38,013 nucleotides of DNA from Phenylobacterium sp. (GTDB taxonomy: Bacteria; Pseudomonadota; Alphaproteobacteria; Caulobacterales; Caulobacteraceae): the NCBI RefSeq assembly GCF_020253645.1, contig NZ_JADCBG010000179.1, forward strand, positions 1-38,013, written 5' to 3'. Under the pieces are notes generated by a model. That model was not told where the DNA came from. It searched no databases and saw only the letters and a program-made list of their open reading frames with translations. The position numbers were made by a program, and so were the translations under genes. Numbering within the stretch: the first letter of the stretch is position 1; the number at the start of each line of letters is the position of its first letter. This document shows, piece after piece, positions 24,467 through 33,139 of this stretch.

Positions 24467-24987
24467 CCGCGCGCCCTCGAGAACACGGCTCTGGGACGCA
24501 GGTCCTCTGAGGCCAGAAAGAGATCATCCTCGAAATCGGGACGCCGGCGCACCCCCGCGGCGGGACGACGCTCAAGGACGACGGGCGCCTCGCGGCCTCT
24601 GGCCTTCGCTTCCCGGCTTTGCGCGAGCAACGACCCGAGGTTACGGCTCAACCGCTCGATGTCCGCATCGGAGGCCTGGGCGTCGCGGGGGTCGATCGCC
24701 AGCCCCGCACGGGCGCCCGCCTCGAACTGCTGATCAAGCTTGGAGGCAAGAACCCTGGCGCGCTCGATCCTCGTCACCAGAACCTCGGCCATCTCGTCGC
24801 TCGCGGCCTTGAGATCGGCAAGACCACGCTCCGCCCGGGCGGCCGCAGCGTCGAGGTCCGCGACCGCCTTCGCAAAACCCATCTGCCCCTCACGAAGCAC
24901 CTTCAGTCGCTCGTTCAGGCGCCAGCCCATCCAAAGCGCGCCGCACAGAAGGCTGGCCAGGAGCAGGTTGAGAATGATGGTAATCAT
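24463..24987 (-). CDS. DUF6468-like small membrane protein in the fliM operon
   Basis: The 174-aa product has one N-terminal membrane helix (about 2-23), a coiled-coil region (about 27-85, with LNERLKVLREGQMGFAKAVA and then ADLDAAAARAERGLADLKAA), and a basic, disordered C-terminus. It resembles the DUF6468 family from alphaproteobacterial flagellar clusters; function is unknown. It is coupled on both sides by four-base overlaps: with fliM before it and with the motE-like gene after it. That points to a stoichiometric partner of the motor or switch. Confidence 0.8.
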   Translation of the reverse strand: MITIILNLLLASLLCGALWMGWRLNERLKVLREGQMGFAKAVADLDAAAARAERGLADLKAASDEMAEVLVTRIERARVLASKLDQQFEAGARAGLAIDPRDAQASDADIERLSRNLGSLLAQSREAKARGREAPVVLERRPAAGVRRRPDFEDDLFLASEDLRPRAVFSRARG

Positions 24988-26051
24988 GAGCTGGACATCT
25001 CCTGGACCGCGCGCCGGGCCGTCCGGCTCAGGGGAGCCTCGACCCTCACGGCGATATGGTGATTGCGCCGCCCCATTCGAGCGGTTGTCAGGTGTACCGA
25101 TCCTGCGCGCAACTCGACCGCCTTGTCCGGGGTTGCGTTGAGCATCAAGGTATCACCCACCTTGAGGTTGAGCACGGTCTGAAGCGGCAACTGCTGCTCG
25201 TCCAGAACGGCGCGGATATCCATCTGGGTCGTCCAGAGCTCGGTCGCCAGGTGACCTTCCCAGATGTTGTCCCGGCCAAACTTCTCCCCCATGAATTGCT
25301 GGAGAAGCATTTTCCGGATCGGTTCCAGGGTGGCGTACGGCAATAGCAACTCAACCCGGCCGCCGCGGTCCTCCATGTCGATCCTGAGTTTGACCAGGAT
25401 CGCCGCGTTGGCTGGTCGGGCGATGGCCGCAAATCGCGGGTTGGTTTCAAGCCGGTCCAGAGTGAAGGTCACGGGCGTGAGGGGCTCGAACGCCAGCTTG
25501 GCGTCCGCAAGTATGACCTCGACCATCCGCTGGACCAGCACGCGCTCGATGGTGGTGTAGGGCCGTCCCTCGATCCTCATGGCGGCTGTGCCGCGACGCC
25601 CACCGAGCAACACATCCACGATCGAATAGATCAGGTTCGAGTCAACTGTCAGAAGTCCATAGTTTTCAAGCTGTTCCGCCTTGAAGACAGTCAATATCGC
25701 CGGAAGAGGGATCGAATTAAGATAATCTCCAAACCTTATGGAAGAAATGCTGTCTAGGCTGACTTCGACATTATCCGAGGTGAAATTCCGCAGAGATGTC
25801 GTCATGTACCGCACGAGGCGGTCAAAGACGATCTCCAGCATCGGCAGGCGCTCATAGGACACCAGCGCGGAATTGATGATCGCCCGTATGCCATTGCGCT
25901 CGAGGCTGTCATCGCCGGTGACGTCGAAGCCCAGGAGACTATCGATCTCATCCTGGTTCAGGATGCGCTCACCGCCGAGGAGGGCCTCGGAGGAGCCGCT
26001 CCGCCCCCAGCCTTCTTCACCTCCGGGAGAAATGTCGTCAGTATTCGCCAT
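24984..26051 (-). CDS. fliM: Flagellar motor switch protein FliM
   Basis: C-ring subunit that binds CheY-P and sets rotation direction. The 355-aa product has the N-terminal CheY-binding motif (NQDEIDSLLGFD, residues about 34-45), the middle CheC-like domain (LPMLEIVFDRLVRYMTTSLR, later LLTVDSNLIYSIVDVLLGGR), and the C-terminal SpoA domain, whose IRAVLDEQQLPLQTVLNLKV stretch packs with FliN. FliN itself is not next door. ATG at 26051 gives a 33-residue lead before the motif, longer than in enteric FliM. The stretch around 25640-25800 is AT-rich compared with the rest of the gene. It starts 26 bases after fliL. Confidence 0.97.
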   Translation of the reverse strand: MANTDDISPGGEEGWGRSGSSEALLGGERILNQDEIDSLLGFDVTGDDSLERNGIRAIINSALVSYERLPMLEIVFDRLVRYMTTSLRNFTSDNVEVSLDSISSIRFGDYLNSIPLPAILTVFKAEQLENYGLLTVDSNLIYSIVDVLLGGRRGTAAMRIEGRPYTTIERVLVQRMVEVILADAKLAFEPLTPVTFTLDRLETNPRFAAIARPANAAILVKLRIDMEDRGGRVELLLPYATLEPIRKMLLQQFMGEKFGRDNIWEGHLATELWTTQMDIRAVLDEQQLPLQTVLNLKVGDTLMLNATPDKAVELRAGSVHLTTARMGRRNHHIAVRVEAPLSRTARRAVQEMSSS

Positions 26052-26077
26052 GGCGCCTTCTCCAGCCGGCCACAGGC

Positions 26078-26689
26078 CTAGCTGATGAGCATCTCCTCGA
26101 TCAGAACAGCGTTCACGCGGGCAGGCGCGATCACCAGATTGACCCTCCGAAGGACTTCCGTCCGCAACTGAAAGGTCCCCTGGGACCCCTGCAGATCTTC
26201 GGGGCGCAACTCCCGCAGGAAGGCCTGCAGCATATCCTGGAGCCTGGGCATGGCCGGACCGATCAGGTCGGCCGTCTCTTGATCCGGGGCCTCAAGGGTC
26301 ACCTTGAGCTTGAGGTAGACAGGCCTGCCATCGCTCGCCTGCATGTTCGTGACCATGTTCGGGAGCGTGCAGAAGAGCACCCCGTCCGGTCCCTGGGTGA
26401 CCACGACAAGCGGCTCTCCCTCCTCGCCTTCCGGAGCCTTTCCGGCTTCCTTCTTCGCCTCGGCTCCGCCCTTCTTCTCCGCGCCGTCTTTCTCCGCCGC
26501 AGGGGGCTGATTGAAGAAGAGGAAGAAGGCCGCAGCACCCCCTCCTCCGAGCACAACCACGGCTGCGACACCTGCGATGATGATGAGTCGGAGAGGGAGC
26601 TTCTTCTTGCCGCCCTCTTCGCCAGCCTCGGCGCCGCCGAGATCGACGTCTTCCTCGTCAGCACTCTTGGGGGGCTTGGCCACGGCCAT
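26078..26689 (-). CDS. fliL: Flagellar basal body-associated protein FliL
   Basis: FliL rings the stator units and supports torque in the inner membrane. The 203-aa product has an acidic cytoplasmic N-terminus, one membrane helix (about 32-57, LIIIAGVAAVVVLGGGGAAA), a Lys/Glu/Ala-rich linker, then the periplasmic SPFH-like FliL domain (KLKVTLEAPDQETADLIGPA, then LQDMLQAFLRELRPEDL, and VNAVLIEEMLIS at the end). The start is ambiguous: AAGGAG lies only two bases before ATG 26689, whereas a GTG two codons later (26683) has an eight-base spacing that is more usual. First gene of the run to fliM, the DUF6468-like gene, motE-like and the TPR gene. Confidence 0.95.
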   Translation of the reverse strand: MAVAKPPKSADEEDVDLGGAEAGEEGGKKKLPLRLIIIAGVAAVVVLGGGGAAAFFLFFNQPPAAEKDGAEKKGGAEAKKEAGKAPEGEEGEPLVVVTQGPDGVLFCTLPNMVTNMQASDGRPVYLKLKVTLEAPDQETADLIGPAMPRLQDMLQAFLRELRPEDLQGSQGTFQLRTEVLRRVNLVIAPARVNAVLIEEMLIS

Positions 26690-26768
26690 AACTCCTTGGG
26701 TTCGGTGAATGGGTAGCGCGGTTTAGTTAACGATCCGTTCTTGCGACCGCCAGGAGCGGGAGGATTGG

Positions 26769-26783
26769 CCCGGCAAATTCCGC
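26769..26783. promoter_or_regulatory. Candidate FlbD enhancer (ftr-like) upstream of flgF
   Basis: CCCGGCAAATTCCGC lies about 85 bases before the expected flgF transcription start, where an enhancer for a sigma-54 activator should sit. The CGGCAAA core with a downstream CCGC resembles, from memory, the ftr sites bound by FlbD in Caulobacter. The consensus could not be verified here. Confidence 0.3.
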
Positions 26784-26794
26784 AGCCCGGACGG

Positions 26795-26811
26795 AATTAA
26801 CTATTTTAATT
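26795..26811. repeat. AT-rich inverted repeat between fliL and flgF
   Basis: AATTAA and TTAATT are perfect arms around CTATT. The spacing of the TTAA halves is five bases, not the seven of a CtrA box, so it is not a consensus CtrA site, though degenerate binding is conceivable. With the GTTAAC at 26726-26731 it makes the area the likely fliL promoter zone. Confidence 0.3.
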
Positions 26812-26834
26812 GCTGTTTTTATTGGGTTTTTTGA

Positions 26835-26851
26835 TTGGCCCAAGGTTTGCA
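26835..26851 (+). promoter_or_regulatory. Sigma-54 promoter for flgF-flgG-flgA-flgH
   Basis: TTGGCCCAAGGTTTGCA has the -24 GG (26837-26838) and -12 GC (26849-26850) separated by exactly ten bases, with flanks matching TTGGC-N7-TTGCA. The start of transcription would be near 26862, leaving a leader of about 36 bases before the flgF ATG. Late basal-body genes in Caulobacter use sigma-54 with FlbD, so the placement is expected. Confidence 0.75.
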
Positions 26852-26897
26852 TGGTGAACAGAGCCCTCCGGGGCCTCAGCATCAGGCGACCGAGTCG

Positions 26898-27635
26898 ATG
26901 GACAACGCACTTTACGTAGGGCTTTCGCGGCAGATGACCCTCCGGCGTCAGCTGGACATCGTCGCGAACAACATAGCCAATGCCGATACATCCGGCTTCA
27001 AGGCCGAGCAGGCTCTCGTGCGCACTGAACCCAAGGCTCCCGCACGGACGGTTGAGGGTCCCAATCCGATCAAGTTCGTCATTGATGATGGACTTGCCCG
27101 TGACTTCTCCCAGGGCCCCCTGCAGATCACCAATGCGACCTTTGATCTGGCGATAGAAGGGCCAGGCTTCTTCCGGATCCAGACCCCCTCAGGAGAGCGG
27201 TACACCCGTGACGGTCACTTCCGCCTCGACGGAACGGGCCGGATCGTGAACCAGGCCGGTCAGCCCCTGCTGGATGCGGGCGGCGCAGAGGTGATCATTG
27301 ATGTCCAGAGAGGGCCGGTCGAGATCGCTATTGACGGCTCATTGAGCCAGGGGATCGAACAGGTTGGCCGCCTCGGCGTGGTTGTCTTCGATTCGCTTTC
27401 CGCGCTCGAGAAGGTGGGCGCCAACCAGTACCGGAACACGTCCAACGCAGAGCCTCAGCCCGCGACAGGTTCGCAGATCCGGCAGGGGGTTCTGGAAGGC
27501 TCCAACGTCAATCCCATTCTCCAGGTCACCGAGATGATCGAGGTGACCCGGGCCTACGAGTCCCTGGCCCGGATAATGGAGAATACCCAGGAACTGTCGC
27601 GTCGATCCGTCGAGCGACTCGGACGCGTCGAGTAG
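26898..27635 (+). CDS. flgF: Flagellar proximal/distal rod protein FlgF
   Basis: Rod subunit between the proximal rod and FlgG. The 245-aa product has the rod/hook N-terminal motif (LDIVANNIANADTSGFKAEQ), the FlgF/FlgG middle (DLAIEGPGFFRIQTPSGERY, then TRDGHFRLDGTGRIVNQAG) and the C-terminal rod coiled-coil (VTEMIEVTRAYESLARIMEN). ATG at 26898 matches the family start (MDNALYVGLSRQ); the longer frame starts inside the sigma-54 promoter and cannot be translated in full. It is followed by flgG after 15 bases. Confidence 0.96.
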   Translation: MDNALYVGLSRQMTLRRQLDIVANNIANADTSGFKAEQALVRTEPKAPARTVEGPNPIKFVIDDGLARDFSQGPLQITNATFDLAIEGPGFFRIQTPSGERYTRDGHFRLDGTGRIVNQAGQPLLDAGGAEVIIDVQRGPVEIAIDGSLSQGIEQVGRLGVVVFDSLSALEKVGANQYRNTSNAEPQPATGSQIRQGVLEGSNVNPILQVTEMIEVTRAYESLARIMENTQELSRRSVERLGRVE

Positions 27636-27650
27636 AAAGGCTGACCCCCC

Positions 27651-28439
27651 ATGCAAGCTCTCCGAACTGCCGCAACCGGCATGTCCGCCCAGCAGCTGAA
27701 CGTCGAGGTCATCTCGAACAACATCGCCAACATGAACACCGTGGGGTTCAAGCGGCAGAGGGCGGAATTTCAGGATCTGCTCTATCAGACCCTCGAACGG
27801 GCAGGGTCTCAGTCATCGGACCAGGGCACCGTCGTCCCGACCGGGCTGCAGGTTGGCGCCGGGGTCACGGCAGGCTCGATCTACCGGATTACCGAGCAGG
27901 GGCCGATGACCCAGACCGGCAACAAGCTGGACATCGCCATCCAGGGGCGTGGGTACCTGCAGGTCCTGATGCCGACCGGCGAACTCGCCTACACGAGGGC
28001 TGGGAACCTGTCCCTGAACGACCAGGGCCAGCTGGTCACCTCGGATGGATACCAGATCCAGCCCGCCGTCGTGATCCCTCCGGATGCGACGGACGTCTCG
28101 ATCTCGAAGGCCGGTCAGATCCAGATCAAACAGGCGGGCCAGGTGGAACCCTCGGTGGTGGGAACGCTCGAACTGGCGACCTTTGTGAATGAAGGCGGCC
28201 TCGAGGCGATCGGAGACAACCTGTACCTTGAAAGCGGGTCCTCCGGAGCGCCGACCCTCAGCGTGCCGGGCGTCGACGGCACAGGCGTGCTGCTCCAAGG
28301 CTACACCGAAGCCTCGAACGTCGATGCGGTCGCCGAGGTGACCGCCCTGATCGTCGCCCAGAGGGCGTACGAGATGAACTCCAAGGTCATCAAGTCAGCC
28401 GACGAAATGCTGTCGACCGCCAACCAGATCCGGAGCTGA
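27651..28439 (+). CDS. flgG: Flagellar distal rod protein FlgG
   Basis: Major distal rod subunit. The 262-aa length is the family standard. It begins MQALRTAATGMSAQQLNVEV and carries ISNNIANMNTVGFKRQRAEF, QDLLYQTL, LDIAIQGRGYLQVLMPTGEL and the C-terminal block SNVDAVAEVTALIVAQRAYE, then MNSKVIKSADEML, all close to FlgG consensus. It lacks a cleaved signal, as for type III exported rod proteins. Flanked tightly by flgF (15 bases) and flgA (4 bases). Confidence 0.97.
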   Translation: MQALRTAATGMSAQQLNVEVISNNIANMNTVGFKRQRAEFQDLLYQTLERAGSQSSDQGTVVPTGLQVGAGVTAGSIYRITEQGPMTQTGNKLDIAIQGRGYLQVLMPTGELAYTRAGNLSLNDQGQLVTSDGYQIQPAVVIPPDATDVSISKAGQIQIKQAGQVEPSVVGTLELATFVNEGGLEAIGDNLYLESGSSGAPTLSVPGVDGTGVLLQGYTEASNVDAVAEVTALIVAQRAYEMNSKVIKSADEMLSTANQIRS

Positions 28440-28443
28440 TCCG

Positions 28444-29190
28444 TTGCGCCGTCTGATCGCCGCCGCCCTCGCCCTCACCCTGATGACTCCGGCGGTGGCC
28501 AGCGCCGGGACATCGGTCGCTCTCCGGGGCGATCCCGTCGATTCCGACGGGGTGGTGACCCTGGGCGATCTCTTCGAGGGAGGCGGGCCGGCGGCCTCGG
28601 CGCGTGTGGCCGCGCGCTCGGGCCCCACGGTGGTGCTGGATGCGACCGCCGTCCAGATTCTCGCCCGGCGTCACGGACTTCAGTGGTCCAATCCGGACGG
28701 GTTGAGGCGCATCATCGTTCGCCAGGGCGAAGCGCCGTCGCCCCTCGCCTCCTCCCGTGGGCGTCAGGTCCAGGTCCTCGCCTATGCGCGGAGCCTGGCC
28801 GCTGGGGAAGAAGTGCGGGCCGAAGACCTCGTCTGGACCCGGGCCGCAGCCGCCCCGGTCGACGCCCTGCGGGACGCCGACGAGGCGATCGGCATGATTG
28901 CGAGACGCCCCCTCAGGGAGGGCGCTCTGGTTTCGGCGCGGGATGTCAGCGCACCCATGGCGATCCGAACAGGTGATCTGGTCACCGCGACCTATCAATC
29001 CGGAGGGGTCTCCCTGGAACTCCAGGTCAGGGCGCTGGACGCCGGCGCCATCGGCCAGCTGATCACCCTTCAGAACCTTACCTCCAAGAAGACCTTCCAG
29101 GCGGTCGTCACCGGTCCGGGCCGGGCGGCGACTGGCCCCGACTCACCCGGCGGACGTCCCTCGACCTCCACGCGGATCGCCCGCCGTTGA
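28444..29190 (+). CDS. flgA: Flagellar P-ring assembly chaperone FlgA
   Basis: Periplasmic chaperone for P-ring protein FlgI. The 248-aa product starts with a Sec signal peptide (MRRLIAAALALTLMTPAVAS), then a variable N-domain, and a C-terminal SAF-type domain (AYARSLAAGEEVRAEDLVWT, IGMIARRPLREGALVSARDV and the final VQVRALDAGAIGQLI-like strands). The start is TTG at 28444, four bases after the flgG stop; no ATG in a good place begins a signal peptide. The C-terminal 25 residues are a Pro/Ser/Arg tail beyond the family domain. FlgI is not in the window. Confidence 0.93.
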   Translation: MRRLIAAALALTLMTPAVASAGTSVALRGDPVDSDGVVTLGDLFEGGGPAASARVAARSGPTVVLDATAVQILARRHGLQWSNPDGLRRIIVRQGEAPSPLASSRGRQVQVLAYARSLAAGEEVRAEDLVWTRAAAAPVDALRDADEAIGMIARRPLREGALVSARDVSAPMAIRTGDLVTATYQSGGVSLELQVRALDAGAIGQLITLQNLTSKKTFQAVVTGPGRAATGPDSPGGRPSTSTRIARR

Positions 29191-29216
29191 ACCCTTTTCC
29201 AGACAGGTCCCGCTCC

Positions 29217-29954
29217 ATGAGACTCGCCGCCGCCCTTCTTCTCGCCACCCTGCCCCTCGCCGCCTGTTCAACCGTCAAGGACGCCGCTGTGGGCCCCAGC
29301 CTCAGCCCGTCGGCCTATCCGGTGACGCCGCAGGAACGACGTCCGGACCTCGGCATGCTGCCGTCGCAGGCAGAGATATCGCCCGCCTCGGCCAACTCGC
29401 TCTGGCGCAGCGGGGCTCGCGCCTTCTTCATTGATCAGAGGGCCAGCCGGGTTGGCGACATCGTGACGGTCCAGATCGCCATCAACGACTCCGCCAAGAC
29501 CTCCAACACCTCGGTCTCAAACCGTTCGTCAGAGACAGACGCCGCCCTGACCAGCCTGTTCGGACTCGAGGGACAGGTGCGCCGCCTGCTTCCCCCGGGC
29601 AACAGCTTCGACAACGCCTCGCCTTTCCAGACCAACTCGACCTTTTCGAGTTCCGGGTCCGGCAGCGTAAACCGGGCGGAGGCCATCTCCCTGACCGTTG
29701 CGGCGGTGGTGACCGGCATCCTTCCGAACGGCAATCTGATCATTGAGGGCACCCAGGAGGTGCGCACCAACGCCGAGCTCCGCCAGTTGACAGTTTCCGG
29801 AATGATCCGCCCGGAGGACATCTCCTCCACAAATACGATCCGGCACACCCAGATCGCAGAGGCGCGCATCAACTATGGCGGCCGGGGCGACATCTCGACC
29901 ATGCAGAAGGCGCCCGCCGGTCAGTCCGTGGTCGCCAGGCTCTGGCCGTTCTAG
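29217..29954 (+). CDS. flgH: Flagellar L-ring lipoprotein FlgH
   Basis: Outer-membrane lipoprotein forming the L-ring bushing. The 245-aa product has a lipoprotein signal with lipobox LAAC and acylated Cys17 (LATLPLAACSTVKD). The family core follows: SLWRSGARAFFIDQRASRVG, DIVTVQIAINDSAKTSNTS, and GNLIIEGTQEVRTNAELRQL near residue 170, then VSGMIRPEDISSTNTI. ATG at 29217 is preferred over a TTG at 29187 that overlaps the flgA stop, because the signal peptide starts there. It is the last gene of this flagellar run and converges on dxs with ten bases between the stops. Confidence 0.96.
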   Translation: MRLAAALLLATLPLAACSTVKDAAVGPSLSPSAYPVTPQERRPDLGMLPSQAEISPASANSLWRSGARAFFIDQRASRVGDIVTVQIAINDSAKTSNTSVSNRSSETDAALTSLFGLEGQVRRLLPPGNSFDNASPFQTNSTFSSSGSGSVNRAEAISLTVAAVVTGILPNGNLIIEGTQEVRTNAELRQLTVSGMIRPEDISSTNTIRHTQIAEARINYGGRGDISTMQKAPAGQSVVARLWPF

Positions 29955-29964
29955 CTGCGGAGGA

Positions 29965-31884
29965 TCAGGCTCGCAGGACGGCCGTGGCGGACAGGCCGTC
30001 CCCAAGCACGCTGAAGGCGGCGGCGGCCAGCCCCGGCGCATCGAGGCCAGCCTGGGCATACATCGCCTCGGGCTTGTCCTGATCCTGGAAGACGTCCGGG
30101 AGATAAAGGGTCCGCACCTTCAGACCGGAGTCGAGGACGCCGCGGGCCGCCAGCATCTGCAGGACGAAGGCGCCGAAGCCGCCCATGGCGCCCTCCTCCA
30201 CCGTGATCAGGGCCTCGTGCTCACGAGCGAGGCGGAGGATGAGATCCTCATCGAGAGGCTTGGCGAAACGCGCATCGGCGACTGTCGCCGAGACGCCGCG
30301 CGCCGCCAAGAGATCAGCGGCCTTCAGGCACTCCCCGAGGCGCGCGCCGAAGCACAGAAGCGCCACGGTGGTTCCTTCCCGGACGATGCGGCCGCGGCCG
30401 ATCTCCAGCGGCTCAACCCGCTCGGGAACCACCACGCCCAGCCCTTCCCCGCGGGGATAGCGAAACGCCGAGGGCCGGTCATCAATGACCGCCGCCGTCG
30501 CCACCATGCGGGCCAGCTCGGCCTCGTCGGAGGCGGCCATCAGGACCATGCCGGGAAGGGCGCCCATGAAGCCGATATCAAAGGAACCGGCGTGGGTGGG
30601 ACCATCTGCGCCCACCAGGCCGGCGCGATCCATGGCGAAGCGGACCGGGAGTCGCTGGATGGCGACATCGTGCACGACCTGATCGTAGCCACGCTGGAGG
30701 AAGGTCGAATAGATGGCGGCGAAGGGCTTCATGCCATCCGCCGCCAGGCCGGCGGCGAAGGTGACCGCATGCTGCTCGGCGATGCCGACGTCAAAGGTCC
30801 GGTCCGGGAAACGCTTGCCGAAAAGATCCAGGCCGGTCCCCGAGGGCATGGCGGCGGTCACCGCGACGATGCGGGGGTCCCGCTCTGCCTGCGAGATCAG
30901 GGCGTCGGCGAAGACGCGCGTGTAGGAAGGCGGCGCTGGCTGGGTCGGCTTGGCCTGGCGGCCGGTCACGACGTCGAAACGGGCCACGGCGTGCAGCTTA
31001 TCCTCGGCGCTCTCCGCCGGGGCGTAGCCCTTGCCCTTCTGTGTGACAACGTGGACGAGGACCGGACGGTCACGGATCTCGCGGGCGTTCTGCAGGATCG
31101 GGACCAGGGCCTCGAGGTCATGCCCGTCGATCGGCCCGATGTAGTAGAAGCCCAGCTCCTCGAAGAAGGTGCCGCCGGTCACCATGCCCCGGGCGAACTC
31201 CTCGGCCTTGCGGGCGGCTTCCTGAAGGGGCCGAGGCAGGGCGCTGGCCATCGATTTTCCAAGCTTGCGCAAGGACTGGTAGCCGCCGCCCGAGACCAGC
31301 CGCGCCATGTAGGCGCTCATGCCGCCCACCGGTGGAGCGATGGACATGTCGTTGTCGTTGAGGATCACTGTCAGCTGGCCGGTGGTCTCGGAGGCGTTGT
31401 TCATCGCTTCGTACGCCATGCCGGCGCTCATGGAGCCATCGCCGATCACCGCCACCACGCTGTTGTCTCGGCCCTCTGCGTCACGGGCGGCGCAGAAACC
31501 CAGCGCCGCGGAGATGGAGGTCGCGGCGTGCGCGGCGCCGAAGGGATCGTAGGGACTCTCCGCGCGCTTGGTGAAGCCACTGAGGCCGCCGCCCTGGCGC
31601 AAGGTGCGGATCCGGTCCCGTCGCCCGGTGAGGATCTTGTGGGGATAGGCCTGGTGGCCCACGTCCCAGATCAGAATGTCCTCGGGCGTCTGGTAGACAT
31701 GGTGCAGAGCGACGGTGAGTTCGACCACGCCGAGGCCGGCGCCCAGGTGTCCACCCGTCTGGGATACCGCATCGATCGTCTCGGCGCGCACCTGGTCGGC
31801 CAGCTGGCGAAGTTGGGCGATGGATAGGCCACGAAGGTCGGCGGGCGAAGACACGGTGTCAAGGAGCGGGGTCAGGGGGGGCAT
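29965..31884 (-). CDS. dxs: 1-deoxy-D-xylulose-5-phosphate synthase
   Basis: Thiamine-diphosphate enzyme that condenses pyruvate and glyceraldehyde 3-phosphate, first step of the MEP isoprenoid pathway. The 639-aa product is normal length. Motifs: [20 protein letters not shown] (N-terminal His), the ThDP/Mg motif [19 protein letters not shown] running to [28 protein letters not shown] with the transketolase-type Glu/His, [18 protein letters not shown], and [15 protein letters not shown]. It is the last gene of xseB-ispA-dxs, 20 bases after ispA, an arrangement common in proteobacteria. Confidence 0.98.
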   Translation of the reverse strand: MPPLTPLLDTVSSPADLRGLSIAQLRQLADQVRAETIDAVSQTGGHLGAGLGVVELTVALHHVYQTPEDILIWDVGHQAYPHKILTGRRDRIRTLRQGGGLSGFTKRAESPYDPFGAAHAATSISAALGFCAARDAEGRDNSVVAVIGDGSMSAGMAYEAMNNASETTGQLTVILNDNDMSIAPPVGGMSAYMARLVSGGGYQSLRKLGKSMASALPRPLQEAARKAEEFARGMVTGGTFFEELGFYYIGPIDGHDLEALVPILQNAREIRDRPVLVHVVTQKGKGYAPAESAEDKLHAVARFDVVTGRQAKPTQPAPPSYTRVFADALISQAERDPRIVAVTAAMPSGTGLDLFGKRFPDRTFDVGIAEQHAVTFAAGLAADGMKPFAAIYSTFLQRGYDQVVHDVAIQRLPVRFAMDRAGLVGADGPTHAGSFDIGFMGALPGMVLMAASDEAELARMVATAAVIDDRPSAFRYPRGEGLGVVVPERVEPLEIGRGRIVREGTTVALLCFGARLGECLKAADLLAARGVSATVADARFAKPLDEDLILRLAREHEALITVEEGAMGGFGAFVLQMLAARGVLDSGLKVRTLYLPDVFQDQDKPEAMYAQAGLDAPGLAAAAFSVLGDGLSATAVLRA

Positions 31885-31904
31885 GTCGCTTGCTTTGCTC
31901 GCAA

Positions 31905-32789
31905 TCAGCTTCGCCGATCAAGCACGAAATCCAGACAGGCCCGGAGTCCAACGGCTCTTTCCCCAAGGGGATCGAGGTGGGTGCGGGCCTGATCGGCAAT
32001 GACATCAAGGCGGGCGCGGGCGTCATCGACCCCCAGAAGGGTCACGAAGTTGACCTTGCCGCGCGCGGCGTCCTTGCCAGTGACCTTGCCGACCACGCCG
32101 GTTTCGCCTTCGACGTCCAGGAGGTCGTCCACGATCTGGTAGGCGAGCCCGAGGTCGTGGGCGAAGGCCAGGAGGGCGTGCCGTTCGGCGTCACCAGCGC
32201 GGGCCATGACGAGGGGGAGTTCAAAGGCCGCCGAGATCAGCGCGCCGGTCTTGAGCCGCTGCATCCTGGCCACTGCGCCGAGGTCTTCACCCACACCGGA
32301 CAGGTCGATCATCTGGCCGCCGCACATCCCGCGGGCGCCGGAGGCGCGGGCCAGGGCGCTGACGAGGTCCGCACGCACCCGGCCGTCGGGATGGGTCTCG
32401 GGCGCCGCCAGGATCTCGAAGGCCAGGGCCTGCAGGGCGTCGCCGGCGAGCACGGCTGTGGCCTCGTCAAAAGCCCGGTGCACGGTGGGCCGCCCGCGCC
32501 GCAGGTCGTCGTCGTCCATGCACGGCAGGTCGTCGTGCACCAGGCTGTAGGCGTGGATGCACTCCAGGGCGCAGGCGGCGCGGTCGAGCCGTTCGGCCTC
32601 AACCTCCAGGATCTCCCCCGCCTGGAAGACCAGGAAGGGCCGAAGGCGCTTGCCGGGGCCCAGCACAGCGTAGCGCATGGCCTCCGCCAGACGCGCCTCG
32701 GGGCCCACCACGGGCGGCAGGAAGGCGGAAAGAGCGCTGTCGATGCGGGTGGCGACGGCTGACAGACGGCGGGCGGTGTCGGAGTTCAC
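31905..32789 (-). CDS. ispA: Farnesyl diphosphate synthase (polyprenyl synthase family)
   Basis: Condenses IPP with DMAPP/GPP to give farnesyl diphosphate. The 294-aa product has the first Asp-rich motif DDLPCMD at residues 86-92 within [17 protein letters not shown], and the second ([13 protein letters not shown]) near residue 225. It also shows GPGKRLRP near 44-51 and the [20 protein letters not shown] stretch. GTG at 32789 overlaps the xseB stop by four bases, which supports this start and translational coupling. A geranylgeranyl product cannot be fully excluded from sequence alone. Confidence 0.95.
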   Translation of the reverse strand: MNSDTARRLSAVATRIDSALSAFLPPVVGPEARLAEAMRYAVLGPGKRLRPFLVFQAGEILEVEAERLDRAACALECIHAYSLVHDDLPCMDDDDLRRGRPTVHRAFDEATAVLAGDALQALAFEILAAPETHPDGRVRADLVSALARASGARGMCGGQMIDLSGVGEDLGAVARMQRLKTGALISAAFELPLVMARAGDAERHALLAFAHDLGLAYQIVDDLLDVEGETGVVGKVTGKDAARGKVNFVTLLGVDDARARLDVIADQARTHLDPLGERAVGLRACLDFVLDRRS

Positions 32790-33028
32790 TCGAAGCGGGC
32801 GGGTTCAGCGGCCGCCTCTCCGGATGGACCGATGACGATCTTCTCGACCTTGAGACGTGCCTGTTCAAGGCGGGCCTCACAGTGGGCCTTCAGCAGGGCG
32901 CCGCGCTCGTAGAGGGCGATGGACTCCTCCAGCGGCGCCTGGCCTGTCTCAAGCTGTCCGACGATGCGCTCGAGTTCGGCGAGGGCCTGCTCGAAGGAAA
33001 GCTTTGCGATGTCTGTGCCGTCCGCCAT
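32786..33028 (-). CDS. xseB: Exodeoxyribonuclease VII small subunit
   Basis: XseB partners XseA to form exonuclease VII, which degrades single-stranded DNA. The 80-aa product has the family core: [20 protein letters not shown], then [20 protein letters not shown] and [13 protein letters not shown]. Its stop overlaps the ispA GTG (GTGA), and xseB-ispA-dxs make one minus-strand operon. The C-terminal 12 residues are Ala/Glu-rich. Confidence 0.96.
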   Translation of the reverse strand: MADGTDIAKLSFEQALAELERIVGQLETGQAPLEESIALYERGALLKAHCEARLEQARLKVEKIVIGPSGEAAAEPARFE

Positions 33029-33139
33029 GGGAATCCCCGTCCTGCGATCCGGAACCTAGACATCCCGCCCCTTGGCCGCAATGCGGTCCGGCTCTGTTGC
33101 GTCTTCCGGCCGCGGCAGAGCAAAGGTAATGGGCGGTCG

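Noticed and set aside
23067-24733. Overlapping plus-strand frames of 354 and 444 aa
   Set aside because: They are antisense to the motE-like and TPR genes, and are Arg/Gly/Ala-rich without domains.
26795-26811. AATTAA-CTATT-TTAATT as a CtrA box
   Set aside because: The TTAA halves are five bases apart, not seven, so it does not fit the consensus.
29875-31827. Plus-strand open frame of 650 aa
   Set aside because: It lies antisense to dxs, is His/Gly/Asp-rich with no domain, and long antisense frames are usual in GC-rich genomes.
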